From assembly GCA_030836185.1 (NCBI GenBank), contig JAURQH010000080.1, positions 1-64,000 on the forward strand: DNA of 64,000 nucleotides. Direction: 5' to 3'. The notes beneath the pieces were generated by a model, which was not told the origin of the DNA, did not search any database, and saw only the letters and a list, made by a program, of their open reading frames with translations. The translations under genes and the position numbers were made by a program. Positions within the stretch are counted from its first letter, which is position 1, and every line of letters begins with the position of its first letter. This document shows, piece after piece, positions 1-9,243 of the stretch. Source of the DNA: Planctomycetota bacterium. Its GTDB lineage: Bacteria > Planctomycetota > Planctomycetia > Planctomycetales > Planctomycetaceae.

Positions 1-171
1 AATAACGAACGTGAAATTCTGATCGATGCGTTGAAAGCCAATAATTTCAAACGCATCGAGACTGCGAAGTCGCTGGGAATCAGTCGTGTCGGACTTTATA
101 AGAAGATGAAAAAGTACGAACTGCTCGACGATCAGCAATCTTCGAAAGATTCAGCTCAGTCGGTCGCTTGA
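1..171 (+). CDS. C-terminal end of a Fis-type (NtrC-like) transcriptional regulator, partial
   Basis: Frame 1 is open from the window edge to a TGA at 169-171, giving the last 56 residues of a protein that starts outside the window. It reads as a Fis-type DNA-binding helix-turn-helix: EREILIDALK, then RIETAKSLGISRVGLYKKMKKY, a pattern typical of the C-terminus of sigma-54-dependent response regulators. The tail after the helix-turn-helix is polar and about 15 residues long. The AAA+ and receiver domains cannot be seen, so the NtrC-family assignment is inference from the DNA-binding domain only. Its last 16 bases overlap the end of the convergent GH5 gene. Confidence 0.8.
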   Translation, partial: NNEREILIDALKANNFKRIETAKSLGISRVGLYKKMKKYELLDDQQSSKDSAQSVA

Positions 172-1274
172 AGAAGCTCTTGAGATTTTGATTGCCAATA
201 TTCGAGCCATTGAGCCATCATTGCACCGCGAATATCTCCCGCTTGGCTGTTCTCTTCAGCAGTTTTCCCCCAGTAGAAGCTCACCCAGCCATCGGTGAAA
301 TCTTGGGATCCATCGATAAATTCGTCCATTTCTTTCAGCGAGCATTTCAGCGGAAACATTTCTTCAATCACAAGTGGTTTTCCCACATCGTAAACCTTGA
401 TCGCTTCGAGTGATCCTTTGATGTTCCCTTTTTTTGGATAGAAGTGGACAGCAACAAAGTCGAGCGGCTTGCCAACGACGGGATCGTGGAATAATGGTTT
501 CGCGTTCGGCCAGGTATGAGCCCACGGAATTACTCCCACCGTGATCATCGTCTGCTGATCGTCATTCCGAATCGACTTCGCCAGGCGTTCAACCCAGGCC
601 TTGGCGATGAGTTCACGAGAGCGTTCACCGGGTGTCAGCGTGATTCGTTGAACAAAATGCTTTCCCCCGAGTTCTCCGGCTAGCCATTCTGATTGTGGTG
701 CGGCTCCACCGATGATCGGTTCATTCATCAGGTCATAGCAAAAGATCGCAGGACTTCGCTTACAGATTTTCGCGACTTCTGCCCAGAAACGCGACTGTGC
801 TTCCCACCGCATGCCCTCGTTCAAGTCGTCATACCACGCAGGAACATCCTGCTTGTGGTAACAGCCAAGTCCGGTGATATCGAGATAGAGTTTCGTCTGC
901 TCCGCGAGAGTGATCAGTCTGTTGAGTTGTTTCAAGTTTTGTGAATCGGGTTTGTCGGTTGTCTTCATGAATTTGGAAAATTGCAAATGAATCCGTACCA
1001 CATTACAGCCAAGGCGTTTGATCTCACGGAAGTCGTCAACCACTGTGTCCCATTGGTCGTGCCAATAATCTTCCAACAACAATCCGTCATGGTTGTGGTC
1101 GTAATTAACTCCCCAGACGATGAATCTGTTTCCCGTCGTCGCACCGACAAAATGAGAACCATCAGCACTCACTCGAATTCGCTCTAACTTCGATTCTGAA
1201 TCATCGGCAAACAAGGAGGCATTAAGTACCAATAGTAATACCAGTACCACGAAACTTGGTGTCAACTTCTTCAT
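156..1274 (-). CDS. Secreted glycoside hydrolase family 5 (cellulase-like) protein
   Basis: A 372-residue protein from the ATG at 1274, chosen because it begins a clear signal peptide (MKKLTPSF, a hydrophobic core, then LFADD). An in-frame extension to 1337 would overlap the upstream gene and lacks signal character. The TIM-barrel glycosidase pattern is visible: a VVRIHLQF strand, the acid/base motif DLMNEP (Glu near residue 185), a VHFYP strand and the probable nucleophile in VIEEMFP (near 304). GH5-type enzymes hydrolyse beta-linked polysaccharides; the substrate cannot be read from sequence. It follows the PhoD-like gene by 10 bp, so the two are probably cotranscribed. Its 3' end overlaps the convergent regulator by 16 bp. 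Confidence 0.85.
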   Translation of the reverse strand: MKKLTPSFVVLVLLLVLNASLFADDSESKLERIRVSADGSHFVGATTGNRFIVWGVNYDHNHDGLLLEDYWHDQWDTVVDDFREIKRLGCNVVRIHLQFSKFMKTTDKPDSQNLKQLNRLITLAEQTKLYLDITGLGCYHKQDVPAWYDDLNEGMRWEAQSRFWAEVAKICKRSPAIFCYDLMNEPIIGGAAPQSEWLAGELGGKHFVQRITLTPGERSRELIAKAWVERLAKSIRNDDQQTMITVGVIPWAHTWPNAKPLFHDPVVGKPLDFVAVHFYPKKGNIKGSLEAIKVYDVGKPLVIEEMFPLKCSLKEMDEFIDGSQDFTDGWVSFYWGKTAEENSQAGDIRGAMMAQWLEYWQSKSQELLQATD

Positions 1275-1284
1275 AGTAATTATC

Positions 1285-3141
1285 CTACTTGATCGCACGA
1301 ACCGCTTCCGCGTATTTGAGTTTCCCCGTTTTCCCATCGTAATACTGAAAGATCACTTGAGGCAGGGGGTATGCGACCCAGCGCTCTCCCTCGACTTCGA
1401 TGGGATTGTTATAGACGTTGTTCAACTGCACGATGCAATAGGTTGGGTGCAGCAGGTTTTGACGCGGGATGTCTGGTCGGAAATGGGTCGACCAGCGGAT
1501 ATCGACTTCTCGGGGACCGTATTTGAATTTGCCGTTGGCGGGGCGATCACCTTCATCGGTCATAAAGTGATTATTCGAATTGCGCGGCCCGGCAGCGAAT
1601 TCCCAGACATTGTCGGTAATATTGCAGACAAAACTGTTATGCAGGTCGCCCGTTAGCACAAAGACCGGCTTGTTGATTTTATCAAAATGATCGATCAGCA
1701 TTTCTCGTTCGTGATAAAACACAGTCCAGGCATCGTCTTTATTACTGGTTCTGACTTTGCCTCCGCCGACATGGGGGACCATGAAGTTCACAGACGACAC
1801 AACAAAGATAAAGTCGGCCTTGCTGTTGGCAACTCCGTCCATCAGCCATTTTCGTTGTTCGAGGCCGAGCATGGAAATTTTCTTGTAAGGGTCTTTTGTG
1901 TCGTGCATCATTCGCATACCTCGTGTGTCGCAGATGAAAAAGTCGCAATTTGCCTGTGACATTTTCCACCAGGAGCGACGTCCGAGAGAGTAAGAAACCG
2001 TTCCGTCAACTTTCGCCGGAGGTTCAATTTTGAGATGATGTGCATCGATCACTTTAACCACGCGGTAGACGCCAGCATTCGGGTCGCCTCCGACGCCATC
2101 AAGTGAGTTTTCATTGACGCCAGCAAACTCACCTCCCCAATGAACGTGGAGATTATTCACCTGTTCAAAGTCGACCTCGGTGAAGTCGGCTGATTCATCC
2201 GTGAGAATATTGCCGCTCGCAGTCACTTTGGCTTGGCTGAGATGTACACGTTGCGTGTGGGGATTGGGATTTGCCCAGCCAAGATAATCGTACCAGGCGC
2301 GAACTCCGACATCACGATAAACGGCACGTCGATCACGAAAGCCGACAGAACCCGCTCCCCAAATGTCGTTCAGAATTTCATGGTCGTCGTAAGTGAAAAA
2401 ACAGGGGACGTGACGATGAAACTCTGTCAGGTTTTGGCTTTCGTTGAGATAGTTCTTATAGTTTTGCCAAACACCCGGCAATGTGGGGGCGGCTTGAACA
2501 ACAGACGGTAAGGGGCTATCCGATTCATTGATTTGCGAAAGCCATTGTTCTGGCTGATAGATACGTTGATTCTCATAGAGCCAATCACCATTTTGAATCG
2601 AAAAGTGAATGTCATCAGCGTGTTGATCGAGCAGTGTTTTGAAGGTTGGAGTGCTCGGACCAATACCATGAGACGGGGCCTGATTGTTCCCACAGGCGAA
2701 TTCAAAACTAAAATTGAACAACCCGGCTGGATTCAGTTCGTTATCAACAAGCGATGTCGGGTCGGGCAAAGTCCGAAAAGTGCCAGCGCGTCCTGTTCTC
2801 TCATGCAAACCGGGCATCACGAGCTTGTACCAATATTTGGTGTTTGGTTTCAAATCAGAGAGTTCGATCCAGCCGGTGTTGTCGGTCGTGGAAGAGGTCT
2901 GCACAACGTCTGAAGTCATGTTGAGAGCATCGGGCGATTCTCCATAAAGAACTGCAAATTCGCCAGCAGACTGAGTACGACCCCAGATTCCGATGCTGTG
3001 AGAGGTGACACGGCCCAAAATTGGTCCGTGAGTCAGGTGATTTTCCAGCACCCGTCCATCAGGTGCGGCTGCTCCGCAGAGATGATCGCAAGACAGGAAA
3101 ATTAGTACCAATCCAAATCGGCGGAGGAGGCGACGAGACAT
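1285..3141 (-). CDS. Secreted PhoD-like alkaline phosphatase/phosphodiesterase
   Basis: A 618-residue protein from the ATG at 3141, giving a signal peptide (MSRRLLRRFGLVLIFL, then CGAAAPDG). An ATG 21 bp upstream is possible but weakens the signal sequence. The N-terminal about 100 residues form the PhoD_N beta-sandwich (GRVTSHSIGIWGR; LKPNTKYWYKL). The metallophosphatase part follows, with ACGNN, QNGDWLYE, FFTYDDHEILNDIWG and VLTGDLHNSF supplying metal ligands. PhoD enzymes release phosphate from phosphodiesters and monoesters outside the cytoplasm using Ca/Fe centres. An insertion of about 90 residues lies between the DDHE motif and the next core block. It is the first gene of a pair with the GH5 enzyme. 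Family is secure; substrate is unknown. Confidence 0.9.
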   Translation of the reverse strand: MSRRLLRRFGLVLIFLSCDHLCGAAAPDGRVLENHLTHGPILGRVTSHSIGIWGRTQSAGEFAVLYGESPDALNMTSDVVQTSSTTDNTGWIELSDLKPNTKYWYKLVMPGLHERTGRAGTFRTLPDPTSLVDNELNPAGLFNFSFEFACGNNQAPSHGIGPSTPTFKTLLDQHADDIHFSIQNGDWLYENQRIYQPEQWLSQINESDSPLPSVVQAAPTLPGVWQNYKNYLNESQNLTEFHRHVPCFFTYDDHEILNDIWGAGSVGFRDRRAVYRDVGVRAWYDYLGWANPNPHTQRVHLSQAKVTASGNILTDESADFTEVDFEQVNNLHVHWGGEFAGVNENSLDGVGGDPNAGVYRVVKVIDAHHLKIEPPAKVDGTVSYSLGRRSWWKMSQANCDFFICDTRGMRMMHDTKDPYKKISMLGLEQRKWLMDGVANSKADFIFVVSSVNFMVPHVGGGKVRTSNKDDAWTVFYHEREMLIDHFDKINKPVFVLTGDLHNSFVCNITDNVWEFAAGPRNSNNHFMTDEGDRPANGKFKYGPREVDIRWSTHFRPDIPRQNLLHPTYCIVQLNNVYNNPIEVEGERWVAYPLPQVIFQYYDGKTGKLKYAEAVRAIK

Positions 3142-3355
3142 CAAAAGGCCCTTATCTGGCAAAAATGTGTGGTGATCTATCAGTGGACGCCAGAAAACCC
3201 ATCAAGTCAACGACCGATTTGAGTGAAGTTTCTGAGACTGTGAACCCGATAAAATCAGAGTGTGTCAATCTGGCACTTGGAACCGTGGAGACTCTTGCGT
3301 TTCGCCGGGAATCCGCGATAATCCATTTTGTTGGTGACGTGACCACGTCCCGACC

Positions 3356-3444
3356 GGAGAGATGGCAGAGTGGCCGAATGCGCAGCATTGCTAATGCTGT
3401 GTTCGGGTCAAACCGGACCGCGGGTTCGAATCCCGCTCTCTCCG
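3356..3444 (+). tRNA. tRNA-Ser (anticodon GCT)
   Basis: A class II tRNA cloverleaf can be drawn: acceptor GGAGAGA pairs with TCTCTCC at 3437-3443, anticodon arm CAGCA-TTGCTAA-TGCTG gives anticodon GCT, a long variable arm follows, and the T arm is GCGGG-TTCGAAT-CCCGC (3420-3436). Discriminator is G. The 3' CCA is not encoded (GCTTGG follows), so CCA must be added enzymatically. The GCT anticodon reads AGC/AGU serine codons. Confidence 0.97.
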
Positions 3445-3708
3445 CTTGGCAGTTTGTTGATAAACGGATTCGTTGGTGAGAATGAATGTTTTGAGTTGAA
3501 GGCAAGGAAGAAATCCGCAGGCGAATCACATGATTCGTCGAGGATTTGTAACGATGTATCGCAACTCAAAATATCATTCGCAGCAGAATTAAGTTTTTCA
3601 ACGGGCTGTGAGAGTGTTTCAAAACCGTAATTTGCACTGCGAGAAATCGCTGTCATCTTGCGGTTTTTTTGTGTCTGATAGAAGCTCTCAAATTCAGGAG
3701 TTTTTTTG

Positions 3709-4848
3709 ATGAGCAAATTCCGTGACATTCTGGCAATTCTTCTCGCCTTAGTCTGCAGTGTCTCCTTTGCGGAAGATACTCAGGAGGCAGATCCCCTCCA
3801 ACTGACATTGCCCCCTGAAATTTATGCCGTCCCGGGGATCGAGACGAACATTTATTTCGATAATGTTGTACTGACACAGACTCCCGAGAAGTTTCGGTTT
3901 GAGGTGTCTTCCAGTCTCGGCGTATGGAGCCAGCAGCGTTGGGCATTCACTCCCAGCGAAGAAGATGTCGGCTCACACATTCTCAAGATCGATGTGTCAG
4001 ATCGCCGAGGAACTTTACTTGGCACCGCGGCAACTCAATTACAAGTCGTCCCCGCTGATACGGGGCAAGGACGGAAAATTCGTTTATTGATCGTTGGTGA
4101 CAGTCTTACTCATGCTTCAATCTATCCCAACGAACTCTTCCGCTTGCTATCTCAAGCGGGTAATCCTGAAACGACAATGTTAGGAACACACAAGCCAAGT
4201 CGCGCGCAATCAGGAGTGGCGCATGAAGGTTACGGCGGTTGGACTTGGCAACGCTTTGCGACAAAATACGAACCAAATCCTGATGGAACCTATCGCAAGC
4301 GAAGCAGTCCATTTGTCTATGTGGGAGAAGATCAGAAACCGATACTCAATGTGAGTCGCTATCTTCGCGAGGAGTGTGACGGTGTGCCTCCCGATTATGT
4401 GATCTTCATGTTGGGCATCAATGATTGTTTCAGCGCTCCCGCCGAGGATGTGGTCGGCATCGATCAACGCATCGATACCATGTTTGAACACGCCGAGGTC
4501 TTGCTGCGAGATGTTCGAAAATCCGCCGCTGATGCAGAGTTTGGATTATGTTTGACGACTCCACCCAATTCACGACAATCCGCTTTCGTGGCGAATTACA
4601 AAGATCGATACCCACGTTGGGGATGGAAACGCATTCAACATCGACTTGTACAACGCCAGATCAAGTATTTTGGAGACCAGCAAGATCAACTGCGTTTTCT
4701 CATTCCGACCGAGTTGAATCTCGATCCTGTTGATGGATACCCCGAAAACAATGCCGTCCATCCGAATGAAACGGGATACCAGCAGATTGGGCGTTCGATT
4801 TACGCTTGGTTGAAATGGCGATTGTCGGAAACTTCGGAGAGCAAATGA
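3709..4848 (+). CDS. Secreted SGNH/GDSL hydrolase
   Basis: A 379-residue protein. The ATG at 3709 is chosen over an in-frame TTG at 3706 because CAGGAG lies 8 bases upstream. The N-terminus is a signal peptide (MSKFRDILAILLALVC, cleavage near SFAED). Residues about 30-120 form a beta-rich extension before the SGNH core, which shows block I LLIVGDSLTH, block III MLGINDC and the block V histidine in AVHPNETGY. Such enzymes are esterases or lipases acting on acylated polymers. It is followed after about 80 bp by a sulfatase on the same strand. The SGNH fold is confident; the substrate is unknown. Confidence 0.87.
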   Translation: MSKFRDILAILLALVCSVSFAEDTQEADPLQLTLPPEIYAVPGIETNIYFDNVVLTQTPEKFRFEVSSSLGVWSQQRWAFTPSEEDVGSHILKIDVSDRRGTLLGTAATQLQVVPADTGQGRKIRLLIVGDSLTHASIYPNELFRLLSQAGNPETTMLGTHKPSRAQSGVAHEGYGGWTWQRFATKYEPNPDGTYRKRSSPFVYVGEDQKPILNVSRYLREECDGVPPDYVIFMLGINDCFSAPAEDVVGIDQRIDTMFEHAEVLLRDVRKSAADAEFGLCLTTPPNSRQSAFVANYKDRYPRWGWKRIQHRLVQRQIKYFGDQQDQLRFLIPTELNLDPVDGYPENNAVHPNETGYQQIGRSIYAWLKWRLSETSESK

Positions 4849-4926
4849 AGTTCTGTTTTTGGGCAACATTCCTTGCTGAGAACGAGTATTATTAGTTGCA
4901 GACAGACTCACTTTCGGAGAGACTCC

Positions 4927-6789
4927 ATGCGCTCAGTTTTTCTCACCTTATTGGTGTTCCTTGGTCAGAATACTTTTCTGTTTGCTGACGACCGTCCGAA
5001 TATTCTCTGGATCACTTGCGAAGACACCTCACCACACTTTGGTTGCTATGGAGACGATTTCGCCATCACTCCGAATGTTGACCAGTTGGCCGAGCAGGGG
5101 ATCCGCTATACCAATGCATTTGCCTACACTGGTGTTTGCGCCCCCAGTCGCTCTTGTCTGATTACTGGCATGTATCCGCTACGTCTTGGCAGTCAAAATA
5201 TGCGGTCGACCGCTACGCTTCCCAAACAAATTCGCTGTTTCACCGAGTATCTGCGAGAGGCCGGCTATTACTGCACGAATAACTCGAAGGAAGATTACAA
5301 CTTCAAACGTCCTATAACGGCATGGGACGAGTCGAGTAAGAAAGCCCATTGGCGAAATCGGAAAGCGGGACAGCCGTTCTTCTCGGTCTTCAATTTTACG
5401 GTTTGCCATCAGTCGCAGATTTTCTGCAGCGAGAAAAAGTATCAATCAAACACCAAACGACTCACCGATGAACAGCGTCACGATCTCGCCGAAGTCTTTG
5501 TTCCGCCGATTCATCCCGACATTCCCGAGTTCCGCAAAGAGTGGGCCCGTCATTATGACAATGTCACCGCGATGGATTATCAGGTCGGTGATGTCTTGCA
5601 GGAGTTGAAAGAAGACGGCCTCGAAGAAAATACGATTGTTTTCTTCTATTCCGATCATGGCACCGGTATGCCATCGGTCAAAATGTTTGCCTGGGGACCG
5701 GGGCTGGAAGTTCCGCTTGTGATCCGTTTCCCAAAGAAATATGAGCATCTCGCTCCGACCCAACGGGGAGAGACCACAGATCGGCTGGTCAGTTTCGTTG
5801 ACTTTGGTCCCACGGCTCTCAGTTTGGCCGGTGTCAAAATTCCAAAACATATGCAAGGCAGGGCGTTTCTTGGTGAACAACAGACCCAACCAAGAGACTT
5901 TGTCTTTGGAGGCAAAGAACGCCAGGCGGAATGTATTGATACGATTCGCTACGTCCGCAATCACAAGTTTCAATATAATCGCAACTTCCACCCTGAGCTT
6001 CCGTTCGGCCAGTACATGAGCTACGTCTGGAAGCACGACAGTATGAAAGCATGGTACGCTCTCCATCAAGATGGCCAGTTGAACGGTCCACCTGCGAAGT
6101 TCTTTGCCGTCCCTAAACCAATCGAAGAATTGTACGACGTTCAGAATGATCCCTGGCAAGTCAATAATCTTGCCAATGAGCCAGCGTATGAATCCGTTTT
6201 GAATCAGCTACGAGCGGAACTCAAATCACAAATGCTGGCTGCCGGTGATCTTGGCCTGCTTCCCGAACGGGAGATGCACAGTCGATCCGAGTCATCAACC
6301 CCTTATGAGATCGCCACCGATTCAGATTTGAACGCGATTGAAAAACTGTGGAATGCGGCTGCTGACGCCAATCAAGGTGATCCCCAAAACATTCCGAAAC
6401 TCACACAAATGCTGTCCTCTCCCGATTCGGCGATCCGCTGGTGGGGAGCTTTGGGACTGGTCACCTTGCGAGAGCAGGCCAAACCCGCAGAACGGGAACT
6501 CATTTCGGCGCTCGGGGATTCCTCTCCCGATGTGCGGATCGCTGCCGCAGAAGCTTTGGCTCAACTTGGTAAGGTCGACTTGGCATTGCCTGTCTTGAAA
6601 AAGTCGCTTTCCATCGACGATCCGTTTGTGCGACTTTCTGCCATGAATCTGATTCAGCGAATCGGCTCTCCAGCGAAGTCCTTGATACCTGCGATTAAGA
6701 AGGCTGGTATGAAAAGTTCACAGCATAAAGATGTGGCATCGTACGTGGGCCGAATGGTCGATTATGTTCCTGAGCAGTTAGGCGAATAA
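4927..6789 (+). CDS. Secreted sulfatase (heparan N-sulfatase-like) with C-terminal HEAT-like repeats
   Basis: A 620-residue protein from the ATG at 4927, preceded by GGAGAG and starting a signal peptide (MRSVFLTLLVFLGQ, then LFADD). Upstream in-frame codons from 4873 are not needed. Type I sulfatase features: metal-binding ITCEDTSPHFGCYG, formylglycine motif CAPSRSCLITG (Cys matured by an FGE) and SDHGTGMP. The layout fits the SGSH-like branch. The last about 120 residues contain two or three HEAT-like helical pairs (AIRWWGALGLV, DVRIAAAEALAQLG, FVRLSAMNLIQRIG), an added interaction module. It should remove sulfate from a glycan outside the cytoplasm. The stretch after the DHGTG motif is shorter than I expect in this branch. 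Confidence 0.88.
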   Translation: MRSVFLTLLVFLGQNTFLFADDRPNILWITCEDTSPHFGCYGDDFAITPNVDQLAEQGIRYTNAFAYTGVCAPSRSCLITGMYPLRLGSQNMRSTATLPKQIRCFTEYLREAGYYCTNNSKEDYNFKRPITAWDESSKKAHWRNRKAGQPFFSVFNFTVCHQSQIFCSEKKYQSNTKRLTDEQRHDLAEVFVPPIHPDIPEFRKEWARHYDNVTAMDYQVGDVLQELKEDGLEENTIVFFYSDHGTGMPSVKMFAWGPGLEVPLVIRFPKKYEHLAPTQRGETTDRLVSFVDFGPTALSLAGVKIPKHMQGRAFLGEQQTQPRDFVFGGKERQAECIDTIRYVRNHKFQYNRNFHPELPFGQYMSYVWKHDSMKAWYALHQDGQLNGPPAKFFAVPKPIEELYDVQNDPWQVNNLANEPAYESVLNQLRAELKSQMLAAGDLGLLPEREMHSRSESSTPYEIATDSDLNAIEKLWNAAADANQGDPQNIPKLTQMLSSPDSAIRWWGALGLVTLREQAKPAERELISALGDSSPDVRIAAAEALAQLGKVDLALPVLKKSLSIDDPFVRLSAMNLIQRIGSPAKSLIPAIKKAGMKSSQHKDVASYVGRMVDYVPEQLGE

Positions 6790-6848
6790 CAGTTAGAATA
6801 CGAGAGAGGCTTGTTACCGCGTCATCCGCGGTTTAACCACTTCTCAAT

Positions 6849-8072
6849 TCAATTTCCGGTGACATCCACGCGGCAGATCTTTTTCTTGCCGACTCTCACC
6901 AGCAGGCCATCTTCAACAGCAATCAGCTCATCGTGAGTTTCGATGCGAGTTTTCTCTTCTCCAAGATATGTGGCCCCTTGAGCAATCATGCGTCGTGCTT
7001 CTCCCGAAGAATTACACAGGCCGAGAAGATTCAACAACTTGACAGCCATGATTTTGCCGTCTTCAAGTTCTGAGGGAGGGAGTAATTTGATTGGAATATC
7101 TTCAGGTAAAGCTCCTTGACCAATTTCTTTTTCCCAACGTGCTGCCGCCTCGTCCGCTTCCTCGCCGGTATGGTATTCCTCGATCACAGTCTTTCCGAGT
7201 GCGATTTTGGCGTCTTTGGGATGGCCGGCAAGGATTTGATCCACTTCTCCCAGAGGTAAATCGGTTAACAATTCATAGAACATCTTCATTGCATCATCGG
7301 GAATCTGCATAAACATTTTCATCATGTCGTAAGGCGATTCGGCGATGCCGATATAGTTGCCCAAGCTTTTTCCCATGCGACGAACTCCATCCAATCCGAC
7401 GAGAATCGGGGACATCACACCGATTTGTAGCGGCAACTTTTCATCGCGTTGAAGTTCGCGAGCGAGCATGAAACTGAAGAGTTGCTCGGTGCCGCCGAGT
7501 TCGATATCGGCTTTGATTTCCACCGAATCCCATGCCTGCATGAGAGGGTAGAGGCATTCGTGTAAGTAGATGGCCGATTCTGACTTCATCCGGTTCGAGA
7601 AATCATCGCGGGTCAGAAGTTGTGCGATGGTGACTTTGCTAGTCAATGTCAGGATGTCAGAAAACGACATTTTTCCGAACCAGTCGCCGTTACGATGCAC
7701 TTCAGCTTTGTCCAGATCAATCACCTTGCCGACCTGTTCGAGGTAAGTTTTGGCGTTTTGTTCAACGGCGGTTTCGGTGAGACGAGCGCGGGTCTCATCC
7801 CGTCCACTGGGGTCGCCCACCATTGCCGTATAGTTACCAATGATGATGACGGCTTGATGGCCAAGTTCCTGAAATTGCCGCATCTTGCGCATTGGGACGG
7901 TGTGTCCTAAATGCAGGTCGATGCCGGTGGGGTCGATGCCGTATTTGATTCGGAGTGGAGTACCAGTCTTGCGACTCTCTTCGAGTTTTTTTGCAAGCTC
8001 TTCTTCGGGGACAATTTTTTCGACACCGCGGCCGATGATGGCCATCTGTTCTTCAACGGGGAGGAATTCCAT
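6849..8072 (-). CDS. tyrS: Tyrosyl-tRNA synthetase
   Basis: A 407-residue class I aminoacyl-tRNA synthetase that charges tRNA-Tyr. Start is ATG 8072, where homology begins (MEFLPVEEQ); the reading frame stays open upstream to 8558 only because it shadows the neighbouring protease gene. Visible motifs: KYGIDPTG, the HIGH signature as HLGHT, the tRNA/ATP binding VGDPSGRD, and the KMSKS loop as RRMGKSLGN. The last about 65 residues form an S4-type RNA-binding domain (LLGLCNSSGEARRMIAQGA). About 400 residues with HLGH and MGKS suits the TyrZ-like rather than E. coli-like lineage. It lies downstream of the CPBP protease, separated by about 200 bp. Confidence 0.95.
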   Translation of the reverse strand: MEFLPVEEQMAIIGRGVEKIVPEEELAKKLEESRKTGTPLRIKYGIDPTGIDLHLGHTVPMRKMRQFQELGHQAVIIIGNYTAMVGDPSGRDETRARLTETAVEQNAKTYLEQVGKVIDLDKAEVHRNGDWFGKMSFSDILTLTSKVTIAQLLTRDDFSNRMKSESAIYLHECLYPLMQAWDSVEIKADIELGGTEQLFSFMLARELQRDEKLPLQIGVMSPILVGLDGVRRMGKSLGNYIGIAESPYDMMKMFMQIPDDAMKMFYELLTDLPLGEVDQILAGHPKDAKIALGKTVIEEYHTGEEADEAAARWEKEIGQGALPEDIPIKLLPPSELEDGKIMAVKLLNLLGLCNSSGEARRMIAQGATYLGEEKTRIETHDELIAVEDGLLVRVGKKKICRVDVTGN

Positions 8073-8169
8073 AGTGATCTCAGTCAATCGAATCTCAAAA
8101 GGACAGAATGATGAGTTGTAGAGGTTAAGCATCTCGCGATCACATGACCCGATTGCACCCCCTCTTAAT

Positions 8170-8190
8170 CTCCCCCTTGCCAAGGGGGAG
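8170..8190. repeat. Perfect palindrome in the tyrS/CPBP spacer
   Basis: CTCCCCCTTG, one C, then CAAGGGGGAG form a perfect 10+10 bp inverted repeat, embedded in a pyrimidine-rich stretch CCCCCTCTTAATCTCCCCC. There is no T-run of terminator quality on the gene strand. It resembles the dispersed CCCC-CTTG palindromes found between genes in many bacteria. It could act as an mRNA-stabilising or processing hairpin between the protease gene and tyrS. Confidence 0.55.
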
Positions 8191-8269
8191 AAACTTCTCA
8201 TCTCAAAGTATTTAATTGCAATCGTGAGCGTACCAAGCGAGTCGATTTGCTGCCAGCGAGTTCGGCCAG

Positions 8270-9124
8270 TTAGAGCAGGTTGCCGAGAATTGTCAGCAAG
8301 ATATTGAACGCATTGAATAGCATATGCATGATGACCACAGCCAGGAAACTGTTCCGAAAATGCATGACGAGTCCCAACAAAATTGCGAGCGGGAAAAGAG
8401 GAATGGAGTCCGGGAACAAGTGGACCAGGCAGAAGAAGACCGCGATTCCAGGAATCGCGATTCGTAGTCGATAGCCGAGTGACACCATTCCTTCTTGCAA
8501 AAGCACGCGATACAGCATTTCTTCCTGAATGGGCGCAACAACAACAGCCGACAGACATGCCCAGAACACAAATCGAAAATCAAGGTTTCCTTCCGTGATC
8601 ATGCGGAGCAGGGGGTGGACGGCTTCTTCTGTTTCTTTCAGCGGCAAGATCATCGCAACCAACGCATACACTGGAACAACAGCGAGCAGAAACCCCTGAA
8701 CTCCGTACCATGCTTGTCTCTTCAGGTCATCGGTGCGAAAGCCAACTCGCTTGCGATCATTGTCGGGTAAACGCAATACAACGACCGCTCCGATGATCGC
8801 AACGGCCAGATTTAAGGCAATCGAATATTGTGTTTTGACCAGCTCCCGTTCGATATCGAACTCGTCGCTCAATGGGGGTGAGGGGGCGAATTGATCGAGA
8901 ATTTTTGGTCGAAACGTAGAATCGAAGATTGCGGCTCCCAGAATGAGAAGCCCTCCGGTCATAAATAATGTTGCAGAACGGCTTGGTAGGGCATATTCCC
9001 GAGGAAACAGCCAGAAGGGACGCTCTGATTTCGAGAGATATTGCAGCCAAAAGACGAGGCCGACCGCAATCGGTGCAATAATGAGCAGCAGACACAGAAT
9101 CAGAGGGAGATCGAAAGACTGCAT
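8270..9124 (-). CDS. CPBP-family intramembrane metalloprotease
   Basis: A 284-residue polytopic membrane protein with about 7-8 hydrophobic segments. The CPBP (CAAX protease/bacteriocin-processing, ABI) motifs are present in order: PIQEEMLYR (EExxxR), FCLVHLFPD (FxxxH) and VIMHMLFNAFN (HxxxN/B). Members are glutamate/metal-dependent membrane proteases; in bacteria roles range from immunity to lipoprotein or peptide processing, none of which can be assigned here. Start is ATG 9124. It is upstream of tyrS on the same strand and divergent from trpC (about 120 bp between starts). Confidence 0.87.
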   Translation of the reverse strand: MQSFDLPLILCLLLIIAPIAVGLVFWLQYLSKSERPFWLFPREYALPSRSATLFMTGGLLILGAAIFDSTFRPKILDQFAPSPPLSDEFDIERELVKTQYSIALNLAVAIIGAVVVLRLPDNDRKRVGFRTDDLKRQAWYGVQGFLLAVVPVYALVAMILPLKETEEAVHPLLRMITEGNLDFRFVFWACLSAVVVAPIQEEMLYRVLLQEGMVSLGYRLRIAIPGIAVFFCLVHLFPDSIPLFPLAILLGLVMHFRNSFLAVVIMHMLFNAFNILLTILGNLL

Positions 9125-9243
9125 AGATCGGGCCAGCTTGACGGTTGGGAACTGATGCTGTGCGAGTTATGATGCGAAAAACAATCCGATTTCGCTATGA
9201 CCCTCCCCTGATTTTCCGGTCATCTTCAAAACAATCACATCAT

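Noticed and set aside
8073-8558. Long N-terminal extension of the TyrRS frame into the CPBP gene region
   Set aside because: Residues upstream of MEFLPVEEQ are Ser/Arg/Cys-rich shadow sequence over the spacer and protease gene; the family N-terminus begins at 8072.
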